A stretch of DNA of 60,000 bases. Origin: Nematostella vectensis (lineage: Eukaryota > Cnidaria > Anthozoa > Actiniaria > Edwardsiidae). The translations under genes and the position numbers were made by a program. The notes under the pieces are model-generated. The model made no database searches and was not told the origin of the DNA. It saw nothing but the letters and a program-made list of their open reading frames with translations. Below, in pieces: positions 32,101 through 40,690 of this stretch. The first letter of the stretch is position 1. Each line of letters starts with the position of its first letter. Where the stretch lies: positions 3,934,092-3,994,091 of the forward strand of contig NC_064044.1 of NCBI RefSeq assembly GCF_932526225.1. The letters are read 5' to 3'.

Positions 32101-35100
32101 CCAGCACTGCTTTGTCGCGTTCCCAAAATACAGAGCGAACCCATGGTACATCGGAGCTCAACTTGTGATTGTAAACAAACCGGAATTGTCGTGGCGTAGA
32201 TTAAAGAAAAACTGAAAACAACAATAGGGAACTGCGTAAGCGCTATGACTTCAAATCGTGTTTCTCGGCCAATCAAAACCCCAGTCTCATAGTGCTGTTG
32301 TACAATTTTTGGCTCCATTTATGAAGTACTGACTATTTGTATTCCATTGTCTCACAGTATAACGGCATGGATATGACCATGTGTACAGCCGAACAAGCGA
32401 TGCTAGAGCTTTGTAAACCTACTGCAGATTCCGCACAAGTATTGGTCCAGTACAACCCAACAAGTGAGTATCACTTCCTATGAGTGATTGACACATGCCA
32501 ATCATCCGTAGGCATTTACACAACCAGTATTGGTCAAGTGCAACCCAACCAGTCAGTATCACTTCCTATGAGTGATTGTCACATGCCAATCATCACTAAG
32601 CATATATACAACAAACGCTGAGTGCCATAATCTTCATAAACAAGAAGTCTAGCGCTCCAAACATCTTATCCACCCATTTGATATTGGCTAAGAGCCTTTA
32701 TTTCATCCAAGATGGAGGACTCCCGGTGAAATGATTATGTAGCCCCAGTACTTTGTCGTAGATTCCATGTCGCGACTAGTGCCTGACACGTGCACGACTA
32801 GTGCCTGACACGTGACATGTTTGCACGTTTTAGAGTACAACTCGATAAAAGACCAGCCTGGGGACTCCTTCTATGTCAGGTAAATAGCGTTTATACTTTG
32901 TGGACATCATATTGATGGGTCTTTATCTAATGAGTGTGTTGGAACAGTTGGTCACTTTTAATTTGTTGTTTGGAAATTTGCTTAAAGAATGTTAACGAAC
33001 CACTCCGTTATTGCTAACATTTGAAAATACAAAAGTTTTTTTATGCACGAAAATCACTCGGCTTTTTTGTCTTTAAGGCGACTACACTAAGCACACGGCT
33101 GTTTTGTCTTTAGGCTTCTACACTAAGCACACGGCTGTCTTGTCTTTTAGGCTTCTACACTGAGCACACGGCTGTCTTGTCTTTTAGGCTTCTACACTAA
33201 GCACACGGCTGTTTATCCTTAAGGGCACTGTATTAAGCACACGGCTGTTTTGTCTTTGAGGCTTCTACACTGAGCACACGGCTGTCTTGTCTTTTAGGCT
33301 ACTACACTAAGCACACGGCTGTTTATCCTTAAGGGCACTGTATTAAGCACACAGGCCAGTATCAAATACTTGGCTGTTTTGTCCTGTAGTCTACAATATC
33401 AGGTTCACAGCTGTTTTGTCCTGTAGGCTAAAATATCAGGCTCACGGCGGTTTTGTCCTGTAGGCTACAATTTAGGCTCACGGCTGTTTTGTCCTGTAGG
33501 CTACAGTATAGGGCTCACGGCTGTTTTGTCCTGTAGACTACAATATTAGGCTCACGGCTGTTTTGTCCTGTACACTACAATATTAGGCTCACGGATGTTT
33601 ATTCCTGTAGACTACAATATTAGGCTCACGGGTGTTTTGTGCTGTACACTACAATATTAGGCTCACGGTTGTTTTGTCCTGTAGGGCTCTGTACCAAAGG
33701 GTAGCTCACTCCAAGGACGAGCTTAGCTTTAAGAAAGGTGACATACTCTACATCACGGATAGCATGCACCTTGGGTACGTCGGGTGCTGGAGGGCGTGTC
33801 TAGTCAGTCCTGAGGATGCGCTGAAACGAGAGAGTGGCATGGTGCCTAGCAGAACGAAGTAAGTAAACACGAGGGGGGTGGGGGTTGGGGTGGGGATTGG
33901 GGGGGGGGGAGGAGGGTGTCTAGTCAATCCTGAGGATGCGCTGAAACGAGAGTGGCATCGTGCCTTGTAGGAAGTAAACACGAAGGGTGGTGGTTGTGTG
34001 TGTGTGTATGGGGGAGGCGGGGTGACGGAAGGTGGAGGAAACTCGAAAGATAGAGTAAGTAATCACGAGGAAGGGGGAGTGGTCAGGACGTATCTTGTCA
34101 ATCCTGAGGAGGCGCTGAAGCGAGAGAAAGGATGATGCCTTTATAATGTTTTATTTCTTCTATAATAATAAGTCCTAGGGCTTAAAATAGATGGTCAGGT
34201 TAGCTACCCCAACGAATTGGACTTCCACTTACCGCTACCATACTATAATGCCATGGTAAATCCAGTAGTTTTTTATGTTAGCGCTGTGCATGGATTTAAT
34301 GTTATTCAACCAACAAGTCTTTTAAAAACTTACCAAGGCTGTGTTGTCCTGTAGACTACAATACTAGGCTCAGGGTTGTTTTGACCTGTAGGCTACAATA
34401 TTAGGCTCACGGCTGTTTTGTCCTGTAGGCTACAATATTAGGCTCACGGGTGTTTTGTCCTGTAGGCTACAATATTAGGCTCAGGGTTGTTTTGTCCTGT
34501 AGGCTACCATAGATACCGGGTATACCGGGTTGAATGTTATTCAATCCACAAGGCTTTTAAAAAGGAGGATTGCTAGAGAAGTGTTTGAGGCTAAAACCTT
34601 TAAAACCATCAGTGCATCTAGACAAGAATGGATTGGTTATATAACATGTTCTTATCATATTGTTGTGGTTATATGTTACGTTGTTGTTTATCCTTCTATA
34701 TATTATTATGTTATTTTGCCCTTGTGTCTATTGTCATTGTTATTTCTGACCTTGTTTCGTTTGTTTTTCTAGAGCTGAGCAAGAAATCTTGTTGCGTCGG
34801 AGCCTCGTCCTGGCACATGGCGACGATCACAAGTTGTCTGGTCGTCGCAGCCTGTTCCGCCGAAGCAAGAAAAGCACACATGGGCTTGTGGTCAACCATT
34901 CAAGAGAGGGAAGTGACTCGGCGGCCAGTATCACAACCATGTGCTCAGGTACCAATCCCTCCCTTCCTCTCTCCCTCCCCTTCATTCTTCTCTTTTCCAT
35001 TTTCCTCCTATTTCTCATTACTTTCTCAGCCTTACTGGTTGTATATTTTTGGTTTTTCTTCTTTAGATCTAGGCGTGGTGTCGTACCAAACAGTTGAAAA

Positions 35101-38100
35101 GCTTGATAGTAAGTACATTTTAATGAGTAAGACGTTTCTTGTATACACATCTAGGCGTGGTGTCGTACCAAACAGTTGAAAAGCTTGATATTAAGTATAC
35201 TTATTTAACATCTAGGCGTGTAGAAATAAACAAATTCTCTGGTGACATATAAACGCTCGTTTACAATTCTTTCTATAATTAAGAACGGGTTATCTTATTC
35301 AAGATAGGTTAAATCCTGTGGAAATAGTCTATCTTCATGCGAAAAAAGTGAGTTCAATAAAAGTCAAACTCTAAGTGCCGATCAAGGTCCCTTATTTAAG
35401 TTAGTGACTTAGCAATGCAGGCGATTGTTGGAAGAGGTTTGATGGTTGAACAACGAGACTTCTACTCGCGTGGTAGTAATTCAAACGACAATAATCCTTG
35501 GTCAAATGAAAGTGATGTAAGGTGGATGCCAATCATATTGTTCATAATATGGATAAGCTTATTGACAAGCCTTTTTGTACAGGTCACTTGCCACGAACCG
35601 TCATCCTTTTCGGTCCTTTCTCCGAGGTGTTTTGTGAGAAACTTGCCACCGACTTCCCCTACAAGTTCACGCTCTTCAAACCAGGTAAGACCTGAGAATT
35701 TGTGCAAACTACAGCACAGGCGTTTCAATCAGGCATAGAAGCATAAATTTATCGTGTCTGTCAAACTACGATTTTTGCACCATTATTGGTAGAATTCTCA
35801 AAGAGACAAGCGGTTCTAATTTACGCTCCCAGCAAGATGTCAGTTATTTTCAATTTAGAGTTCCTTTCTTCTTGCGAAATAGGAGAATATTTTAGGAGCA
35901 ATTCTGGGTTCAAATTTTAGCCTTAAAACTTTGGTTTGTTATCATTGCTATCGATTTAAATAAATGCCTGCATTATTATATACTTTGAAGCAGGAATTTG
36001 AATCTGGAAAAAAGTACCTCCCTTTTCAAGTAAGCGCCTTGATTAAGACGTCGGCCGCGGTATAGGATTTATTCCAAATATATCAACCGACTTACTGGCC
36101 TTCTAGGAAGTCAACATAGGGCGCTTAAACTAGTATTTATGGTATATGACTTTATTGCGCTATAATTTTGTGATGAGTATCCATTATTGATTGCAGAGCT
36201 GATGAATTTATCCGAAGAAAAGATCGAGAAGAAAGTCGCCGAAGGCAAGCTCGTGGACTACACGTGGAAGGCAGGGCAGCTTCACTGTTTGACGCTATCT
36301 GCGATTAAGAATGTTACTGACAAGGTATGCAAGTATTGTGTCTTGTGTTCTATTTTATGTTAGGTATTCTGATGTTTTTTTTGTTTTCTTCTTATGCAGC
36401 ATTTATTGCTTACCGTGAGCCCGCATGCGGTCGAGCGGTTGCACGCCTTGCAAGTCTATCCCATAGTGCTCTATGTGAAGTTCAAGTCCTTCAGGCAAAT
36501 CAAGTGAGTGGCGAACAACCCTGTCTTGCGAACCACATAAGGCTTTCAAGCTTTCCGAATTTCCAAGGCTTGGGCGACAGCTTTCTTTGTCGAAGAAGTT
36601 TAGAGACAGAAAGAGCGGAGCATAATGCCTAAGAGAATGCTATCAAAACTAGTCGTGTTAGGGGACTACTTGGGATCTTTAGACGAAGATGAAGATGAAG
36701 GCGAGGCTGGTACTCTCAAGCTTTAATGATTTGCACACAGCAGTAGCGGCACACACAGTATAGCGATGTATATGGTACAAAATACAGAGCTAGGCTCGCT
36801 ACATTTCGCTAGCACCAGACAGTAACAGTAGATATTGGAAAAACTGTCGAGTCATGTTTTCGTTACGCTTGGTTTCCAATGTCGGGCCGTCCCTCCAGGA
36901 AAATACTTCAATCACATGGTAGAAACATTATGTGAGATTCAAAAAATCTCATGAAGGGTGAAGAATGTTTTCGTTTCCTTTCCCTCCAAGAAATACTCAT
37001 GTATTATACAAACATCATGGGGAAATGTCATGACCTGTTGAAAGGGTGCAACAAGGTGGTCATGAATATGGCTTAATCGATGACGTCAAAAGTAGTAGCA
37101 GAGCATTAAACTGAAATTATAACAATGGTTCATTTGAGCTCCTTTCTTAGGTAGGAGCAGTGTAGAATCCCGCTCCCAAGGCCTAACAGGATTGGCTGGA
37201 TTACCTCATTGTTCTATTGTATTTTCGTTCTATTGTTTTGTTTCCCGTGCATCAATCCAATGTGGTGAAATCTTCTGATAGCTTCTCCATGACCCTTAGG
37301 TAGTCCCTAAATCTAACATTTTTTGCAGGGATTTACGTGATAGTAAGTACATCCCGGAAAAGATGACAAGTAGAAACGCTAAAGATCTACACGAGTCGTC
37401 CTTGAGGCTTGAAAGAGACTTCAAACATTTATTCAATGGTAAGTCCACGCATACAAACCCACAAGGTAGGTGCGCCATTCAAGGCTCCTTGTTTTGTTTG
37501 GCATCCTAGCAAAACCTAACATTTATTCAGTGGGAAGTCCACACATTCACACCCACAAGGTAGGTGCGCCATTCAAGGCTCCTTGTTTTGTTTGGCATCC
37601 TAGCAAAACCTAACATTTATTCAGTGGGAAGTCCACACATTCACACCCACAAGGTAGGTGCGCCATTCAAGGTTTCGTTGTTTCGTTTGGCATCCTAGCA
37701 AAACCTAACATTTATTTAGTGGTAAGTCCACGCATACAAACCCACAAGGTAGGTGCGCCATTCAAGGCTCCTTGTTTCGTTTGGCATCCTAGCAAAACTT
37801 AACATTTATTTAGTGGGAAGTCCACACATTCACACCCACAAGGTAGGTGCGCCATTCAAGGCTCCTTGTTTTGTTTGGCATCCTAGCAAAACTTAACATT
37901 TATTCAGTGGTAAGTCCACGCATACAAACCCACAAGGTAGGTGCGCCATTCAAGGCTCCTTGTTTTGTTTGGCATCCTAGCAAAACTTAACATTTATTCA
38001 GTGGGAAGTTCACACATTCGCACCCACTAGGCTCGGGAAGTGCGAGCATCCAAGGTGCCTTGTTTCGTTTGGCAGCCTAGCTATAGCAGAAAGTACTGAG

Positions 38101-38979
38101 ATTAGCAAAAGTTAGAATGTGGTTGAGGTCTGTCGCCAGCTTTCGGGGCTTTAAGACTAAAAAAACATAAAACAGGCGAACAAAACAGACATTCGTGGCG
38201 GGGAAACCCAAAATAAAAGCTAAGAAGGCAATAGGGAACTTGCGCTAACAGATCACATGACTTTTTGGGTGTCAAACTAGCGCGCGCTCAGGTTAGCGGC
38301 AAAATAACAGCAACAAAAAGCAACTTACCTATTGCTCACGAATAAAGCCATATTTTTTTTTTCAGGAAAGGATTTATTTCATTGAAACATTTTATTTTAT
38401 CGTCGTTTTCTTGCGTGCTACCCAAAAGGTCACGTGATGCCTTAGCGCAAGTCCCTATTGTACTTGGGCAATTTGAAAGTACGCTCATGTCAAGTAAGTT
38501 ACTTTAGCCTCCTCCGCACCCCTCTCCGGTGTTTTGGACCATTTATTGGGAAAAAAATGGCCTCTTATCGATTTCGGGTTTCCTGTGGCGTGATCGAGAA
38601 AGGGACTGTTCCCCACCGGTTCAACTCGCCACAGGATTTTACTGGCAGCCATCTTGGAAATGGAGCCTAGTCCCTAGCGTTTTAGAATACCACAGGTCTC
38701 CCGCGTGCTCGCCCCAGGCTCTTTTAGACCATTTAGAAAAACGACAGCATCGATTGATATGAATACTGAAAAAGTTAAAAAAACATACTCGAGATGCTTG
38801 TGGAGGACTAGCTTTACTTAAAAGTATGTCGAATTTTCTTTCTGAGTTTACTGTATTTGTGGGTGTTTCTCCCAGCGTCTGTTCACGGCAACTCAACAAC
38901 TCACATCTGCACGGCCATCCAGGAGGCGGTGGCTGAGCAACAGAAGAAAACCATATGGGTCCCTCTCTCCAGCGTATGA
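16854..38979 (+). CDS. DLG5: Discs large homolog 5 (MAGUK scaffold), complete gene, 23 coding exons
   Basis: Exons: 16854-17139, 17979-18056, 20639-22392, 22519-22551, 23324-23448, 23780-23879, 25020-25095, 25829-25932, 26207-27379, 28071-28675, 29614-29767, 30421-30651, 31663-31842, 32358-32463, 32834-32879, 33685-33858, 34773-34948, 35067-35108, 35583-35684, 36197-36324, 36400-36503, 37329-37438, 38876-38979. All borders are AG/GT, all phases join, and the sum is 1,997 codons, close to the human protein. Order: CARD (1-90), coiled coil (130-700), conserved SRDSAIDTDS, PDZ1 (718-797), PDZ2 (809-875), Ser/Pro linker with RPQSAP, PDZ3 (1449-1530), PDZ4 (1588-1666), SH3 (1682-1742), guanylate-kinase-like (1815-1990). 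The end KTIWVPLSSV matches the human C-terminus. DLG5 is a membrane-associated scaffold at cell junctions, linked in other animals to polarity, cadherin delivery and Hippo signalling. Many introns hold tandem repeats seeded from exon ends. Confidence 0.95.
17140..20638. other. DLG5 introns 1-2, no further gene seen
   Basis: Apart from the 78-bp exon 2 (17979-18056), this stretch shows no coding similarity. It is AT-rich single-copy-looking intron sequence until the trinucleotide array at 20193. Confidence 0.6.
20193..20580. repeat. (CAC/CAT)n trinucleotide microsatellite in DLG5 intron 2
   Basis: About 390 bp of CAT and CAC triplets, ending 58 bp before the acceptor of exon 3. One frame reads almost pure histidine and the minus strand reads Met/Val; neither has splice support and both are artefacts. 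Confidence 0.95.
20639..22392 (+). CDS. DLG5: DLG5 exon 3: long coiled-coil exon
   Basis: A single 1,754-bp exon encodes residues about 122-706, almost all charged heptad coiled coil. It matches human DLG5 directly in VKTAKELAKLTEERNA, YRLIMSERD and SRDSAIDTDS, the last at the exon end. An Asn run (polyN from AAC repeats at 20865-20899) interrupts the coil near residue 200. An open frame running 37 bp upstream of the acceptor at 20638 is intron read-through, since the preceding exon splices in phase 1 to 20639. Confidence 0.93.
22519..22551 (+). CDS. DLG5: DLG5 exon 4: 33-bp microexon
   Basis: It encodes EWEMESVVLEK, corresponding to the human segment that follows SAIDTDSM. TTTTACAG lies before it and GTATGC after it, and both phases are 0. 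Being 11 codons in frame, it could be skipped without a frameshift. Confidence 0.85.
23324..25095 (+). CDS. DLG5: DLG5 exons 5-7: PDZ1
   Basis: Exons 23324-23448, 23780-23879 and 25020-25095. The carboxylate-binding loop region reads VGITIGGG, followed by TDVTKGSLADGKLR and INDHLLKVNDVDLTNV, aligning with the human KGSIADGRLRVNDWLLRIND. Exon 7 ends with the basic linker TVRRRRSSS and the start of PDZ2 (VRLTLSDGK). The 1.1-kb intron between exons 6 and 7 carries a copy of part of exon 6 and an inverted-repeat transposon. Confidence 0.9.
23939..23985 (+). repeat. Partial copy of DLG5 exon 6 in the next intron
   Basis: Bases 23939-23982 repeat 23828-23871 (ACGTACCACACCGCGGTACA...GCGAGGC) with one mismatch. 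They lie only about 60 bp downstream of the true exon end at 23879. The donor itself is not preserved. A more diverged third trace (CCTACCACACCGTGGTAAAG) is at 24898. Confidence 0.85.
24033..24826. mobile_element. Non-autonomous DNA transposon with 81-bp terminal inverted repeats
   Basis: Left end 24033-24113 and right end 24746-24826 are inverted copies with two mismatches, beginning TTCCCTGCTAGCAGAGGCCT. Flanks carry TTGAAAGA at 24024-24031 and 24827-24834, an 8-bp target duplication that fits a hAT-type element. The interior (about 630 bp) has no transposase. It sits in DLG5 intron 6. Confidence 0.85.
25100..25640. repeat. Degenerate TATTGTCACG-type repeat in DLG5 intron 7
   Basis: The motif (T)ATTGTCACG or ATCGTCACGCTA recurs at irregular 15-25 bp spacing for about 500 bp, with larger near-repeats around 25330, 25430, 25505 and 25610. 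It starts close to the exon 7 donor, which is itself followed by TCAGTGTCACGCATTATGTG. Confidence 0.75.
25829..27379 (+). CDS. DLG5: DLG5 exons 8-9: PDZ2 and Ser/Pro-rich linker
   Basis: Exon 8 (25829-25932) encodes LGIHIDNSKFISFISPGSTA and IGDKIVE, the PDZ2 body. Exon 9 (26207-27379) starts with the PDZ2 end (VNGQSVENLSQLETEKLL) and continues as a low-complexity Ser/Pro/Thr/His linker of about 330 residues. It ends in RPQSAPATRHQ, like the human RPKSAP motif before PDZ3. The linker is poorly conserved and likely disordered. Confidence 0.9.
27380..28070. other. DLG5 intron 9, nothing further seen
   Basis: No repeats or coding similarity were recognised in this 691-bp intron. A short open frame at 27748-27933 has no family resemblance. 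Confidence 0.55.
28071..30651 (+). CDS. DLG5: DLG5 exons 10-12: linker end and PDZ3
   Basis: Exon 10 (28071-28675) is a Ser/Pro/His-rich linker ending in DATDNR. Exon 11 (29614-29767) encodes EPRQVHIEKKDTLGISITPG and GIYVCNVKEGSVAQKAGL, which match human PDZ3 almost residue for residue. Exon 12 (30421-30651) completes PDZ3 (YNGVNLRCATYEQAAKIL, VTILAQFNP) and adds a basic tail ending PIPRDEK. The donor chosen, GAAAAG/GTGCGT, is the first of many near-identical donors in the repeat that follows; the phase-0 join to exon 13 supports it but later in-frame copies cannot be excluded. Confidence 0.85.
29505..29607. repeat. (TTTTA)n-rich tract with 44-bp subunits before DLG5 exon 11
   Basis: Units of ATTTTATTTTATC and TTTTTTATATTATCT alternate in about two and a half copies of a 44-bp block. 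The tract ends next to the acceptor at 29613, so it forms part of an unusually long T-rich tract. Confidence 0.85.
29866..30345. repeat. 17-bp minisatellite in DLG5 intron 11
   Basis: About 28 copies of GATAGCCTCGATATAGT with T/A/G variants at the TATAGT part. On the minus strand this leaves a 193-codon open frame of Ser-Leu-Tyr-Arg-Gly repeats that is an artefact. Confidence 0.95.
30622..31512. repeat. 36-bp minisatellite spanning the DLG5 exon 12 end, with CACGTG in each unit
   Basis: About 24 units built around CCCATACCACGTGACGAAAA followed by GGTGCGTAACACGTCA; from 31200 on the unit shifts to GGTACGTGTCACGTCTCACA. The first unit is the last coding part of exon 12, PIPRDEK, followed by the donor GTGCGT. 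Most units are 36 bp, with some at 35. Nearly every unit has the palindrome CACGTG and a donor-like AAAAGGTGCGT or AAAAGGTACGT. Confidence 0.93.
31663..32463 (+). CDS. DLG5: DLG5 exons 13-14: PDZ4
   Basis: Exon 13 (31663-31842) encodes LRWVYLKRSSSSLGFNITGG and GIFVSELDSGKDRPSGLNVG, and exon 14 (32358-32463) encodes YNGMDMTMCTAEQAMLEL and AQVLVQYNPT. Together they correspond to human PDZ4 (ELGVHLCGG...VFVAEVEDDSPAKGPDGL). The 3' end of exon 14 with its donor has been duplicated 87 bp downstream. Confidence 0.9.
32439..32612. repeat. Direct duplication of DLG5 exon 14 end plus donor
   Basis: The stretch from 32439 (GTATTGGTCCAGTACAACCC) through the donor and about 60 bp of intron is repeated from about 32527 with about 10% change. 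In the copy the donor CAAGTGAGT has become CCAGTCAGT and is dead. Confidence 0.9.
32834..33858 (+). CDS. DLG5: DLG5 exons 15-16: SH3 domain
   Basis: Exon 15 (32834-32879) encodes KYNSIKDQPGDSFYVR. Exon 16 (33685-33858) encodes ALYQRVAHSKDELSFKKGDI, LYITDSMHLGYVGCWRA and MVPSRTK. The ALYD-like start, the DELSFKKGD RT loop and GYVGCWRA define the SH3 fold, and the order matches human DLG5. The acceptor at 33684 is the last copy of an array of TTTTGTCCTGTAG units. Confidence 0.92.
33080..33684. repeat. About 37-bp repeat array carrying acceptor-like sites, ending at SH3 exon acceptor
   Basis: Roughly 16 units. Early ones read CACACGGCTGTTTTGTCTTT followed by AGGCTTCTACACTAAG; later ones read GGCTCACGGCTGTTTTGTCC followed by TGTAGGCTACAATATTA. 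Each has a T-rich run followed by TAG, like a splice acceptor. The real acceptor of exon 16 at 33684 is the final unit. Confidence 0.92.
33795..34132. repeat. Duplicated end of DLG5 SH3 exon in intron 16
   Basis: The exon end and donor (GTCTAGTCAGTCCTGAGGAT...GAAGTAAGTAAACACG) at 33795-33872 recurs at 33916-33983 and, shorter and more diverged, at 34084-34130. Between copies are G-rich tracts such as 33894-33916. The copies keep GGAAGTAAAC but lose the full donor. Confidence 0.9.
34340..34508. repeat. Second block of the TTTTGTCCTGTAG repeat
   Basis: Four to five units of the same 37-bp family found before the SH3 exon recur in the intron after it (CAATATTAGGCTCACGGCTG, TTTTGTCCTGTAGGCTA). 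The array therefore brackets exon 16. Confidence 0.9.
34773..35108 (+). CDS. DLG5: DLG5 exons 17-18: hook region
   Basis: Exon 17 (34773-34948) encodes RRSLVLAHG and SGRRSLFRRSKKST, matching the basic RRSFFRRKHKHK patch of the human hook region, then a Ser-rich tail. Exon 18 (35067-35108) encodes LGVVSYQTVEKLD, equivalent to human SLAYQRVQKVD, which leads into the guanylate-kinase-like domain. Exon 18 has a near-exact second copy at 35149-35203 whose donor GTAAGT has become TTAAGT. Confidence 0.88.
35063..35220. repeat. Duplicated DLG5 exon 18
   Basis: The whole 42-bp exon with flanks (ATCTAGGCGTGGTGTCGTAC...AAGCTTGATAGTAAGTA) recurs at 35149-35203, and a 12-bp trace (ATCTAGGCGTGT) is at 35210. 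The second copy keeps an AG in front but its donor reads TTAAGT. Confidence 0.9.
35583..38979 (+). CDS. DLG5: DLG5 exons 19-23: guanylate-kinase-like domain and C-terminus
   Basis: Exons 35583-35684, 36197-36324, 36400-36503, 37329-37438 and 38876-38979. The domain starts HLPRTVILFGPFSEVFCEKL; the nucleotide-binding P-loop of true guanylate kinases is absent, as in other DLG5 proteins, so this is a protein-binding pseudo-kinase. SPHAVERLHALQVYPIVLY and DLRDSKYIPEKMTSRNAK match human DLG5 strongly. The last exon ends THICTAIQEAVAEQQKKTIW then VPLSSV and TGA at 38977-38979. Confidence 0.93.
37427..38060. repeat. 94-bp tandem repeat seeded from the DLG5 exon 22 end
   Basis: About six and a half units of ACATTTATTCAGTGGGAAGT followed by CCACACATTCACACCCACAA and GGTAGGTGCGCCATTCAAGG. 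The first unit is the exon 22 end (AAACATTTATTCAATG) with its donor GTAAGTCC. Some copies keep GGTAAGTCC, others read GGGAAGTCC. Confidence 0.93.
38230..38459. mobile_element. 230-bp MITE with about 40-bp terminal inverted repeats
   Basis: The left end AATAGGGAACTTGCGCTAAC (38230) is mirrored by the right end CTTAGCGCAAGTCCCTATT (38441-38459), and the match continues inward through the ATCACATGAC / GTCACGTGAT segments. A diverged relative occurs at 55722-55900. It lies in DLG5 intron 22. Confidence 0.8.
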
Positions 38980-39310
38980 ACACTAGATACACAGCGAGAA
39001 AGACCTTGTGGGTCCCTCTCTACAGCGTATGAATACTACCCACACAGCGAGAAAGACAGCGAGAAAGACCATGTGGCCCCTTTCTACAGCGTGTGAACAC
39101 TAGCCACACAGCGAGAAAGACAGCGAGAAAGACCATGTGGCCCCTTTCTACAGCGTGTGAACACTAGCCACACAGCGAGAAAGACAGCGAGAAAGACCAT
39201 GTGGCCCCTTTCTACAGCGTGTGAACACTACCCACACAGCGAGAAAGACAGCGAGAAAGACCATGTGGGCCCCTTTCTACAGCGTGTGAACACTACCCAC
39301 ACAGCGAGAC
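38955..39310. repeat. Tandem repeat of the DLG5 stop-codon region in the 3'UTR
   Basis: The end of the last exon (GGGTCCCTCTCTCCAGCGTA TGA ACACTAG...CACAGCGAGAAAGACC) is repeated about five more times to 39310. Units are 50-62 bp, and the AGAAAGACAGCG part expands in later copies. Confidence 0.9.
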
Positions 39311-39498
39311 ACATCAGTGGCTAATTGATTAAGCTCTCCTTTCATTTAGTATATAGCTGATATGATTAAGGGCTATGGCTTCCATCCACCGATCACAGTG
39401 GCCACGGAATGTGTTTAGATTATTTGTGAAAATGCTGGCCAAAACAACCGACACATTGTTGCCCCTGCAGTGACGCTTTTGGGACGCCATGTTGGGAC

Positions 39499-39659
39499 CA
39501 GTGCCGTAGCAGGCATCGAAATATTAGGGGTGGCACAATACAGAAACAGTAAGAAAATATTTGGGGGCACGGCCACGCCCCTACTGGTCATTTCCTTATA
39601 TATATTTTAAATATTTGGGGGCACGTGACCCTTGTGCCCCACCCCCGGCTACGGCCCTG
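39499..39659. mobile_element. hAT-like MITE, family A copy 1
   Basis: It starts CAGTGCCGTAGCAGG and ends CGGCTACGGCCCTG, inverted to each other. Flanks TTGGGACC and TTGGGAGG suggest a target duplication of about 8 bp. The interior contains ATATTTGGGGGCACG twice. Confidence 0.75.
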
Positions 39660-39948
39660 TTGGGAGGAGCTGTGAAGAAGTTCGCCAAATTTGCTTTGTC
39701 TTGTGGACAACAGAGTGTGTATGGGATGCTGGGCTGCTATTACCGCTGTTTGCTCGTGTCTTAGCTCTCGCTTTCTTAGATTTGCACTCGGAGAGTCCGT
39801 GGGTCGTAACACGCATTGCCTCATGGGTACGAAATGTAATTTAACGAATGCAGGTTAGATAGTGCCTTTTTATTTATGTGCTTGTGAACACTTTCGAGGG
39901 CTTATATATTTCCTTTTGAGTATTATCCATCATGCACCGTGCAGGGCC

Positions 39949-40096
39949 GTAGGGGGGAGGGGGGGAGGCACTGAAGTCACGGGCCCCCAAATATTATAAG
40001 GAAATGACCAGTAGGGGCGTGGCTGTGCCCCCGATATTTTCTTAATGTTTCTTTATCGTACCCCTAATATGCCGAGGCCTGCTACGGCTATGCTGC
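39949..40096. mobile_element. hAT-like MITE, family A copy 2 (opposite orientation)
   Basis: It begins CAGGGCCGTAGGGG and ends CCTGCTACGGCTATG. The interior GACCAGTAGGGGCGTGGC and CCCCTAATATG... is the reverse complement of parts of copy 1. Confidence 0.7.
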
Positions 40097-40574
40097 GGGT
40101 TACGACACTTGGATTATTGGGTGCAACCTTATTTGTAATAGGTGTTTAACTATCCCCCATGATCGCTATAGCTTAGAATAGCAAAGGGTGGCTTTACAAA
40201 GCTTTTAGGCGAAAGACATGTGTTTTTAGGTAAGGGGGTAGGAATGGGGGGAAAGAAATGTACAGTATTTTATTGATTGCAGGCTACTGTGCATCAGAAT
40301 AATAATAAAATACATCTAGAAACTGCTACGAATTTTGTTGAGCTTATATGGAAAACTCGGGAATATGACTAGAGAAAAACTGTACAATTAATCCCGAATG
40401 CCATTTGAATCGAGGCCGACTGAGTAATCGTTAATAGAATCCATTCCCATAATTTACTTTCGATTAATTAATCGATTATGGGATAATTATTATTGATTGT
40501 ATTGAGCATTTTATGATGCGTCCCTTTCCCGCAGTATTTAGTGGGTTGTCTTCTTTCAAATTTGTCAAGCAATC

Positions 40575-40690
40575 TCTGCACAGAGCCGTAGTAGGCCACG
40601 TAAGATTGGGGGGAGGGGTGGCAAAATATAGAAACATTTTGAAAATATTGGGGGACACGGCCACGCCCCTTCTAGTAAAAGTGGCATATT
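40575..40690. mobile_element. hAT-like MITE, family A truncated copy 3
   Basis: CAGAGCCGTAGTAGG at the left and GGGGGACACGGCCACGCCCC inside match copy 1; the right end is lost or diverged. Confidence 0.6.

Noticed and set aside
34530-34772. 80-codon frame with hydrophobic stretches upstream of DLG5 exon 17
   Set aside because: It is intron sequence in which the pyrimidine tract mimics a membrane segment; the acceptor at 34772 defines the exon.
35415-35738. 107-codon + frame over DLG5 exon 19
   Set aside because: It reads exon 19 out of frame; the true frame gives HLPRTVILFGPFSEVF and joins exon 18 in phase 1.
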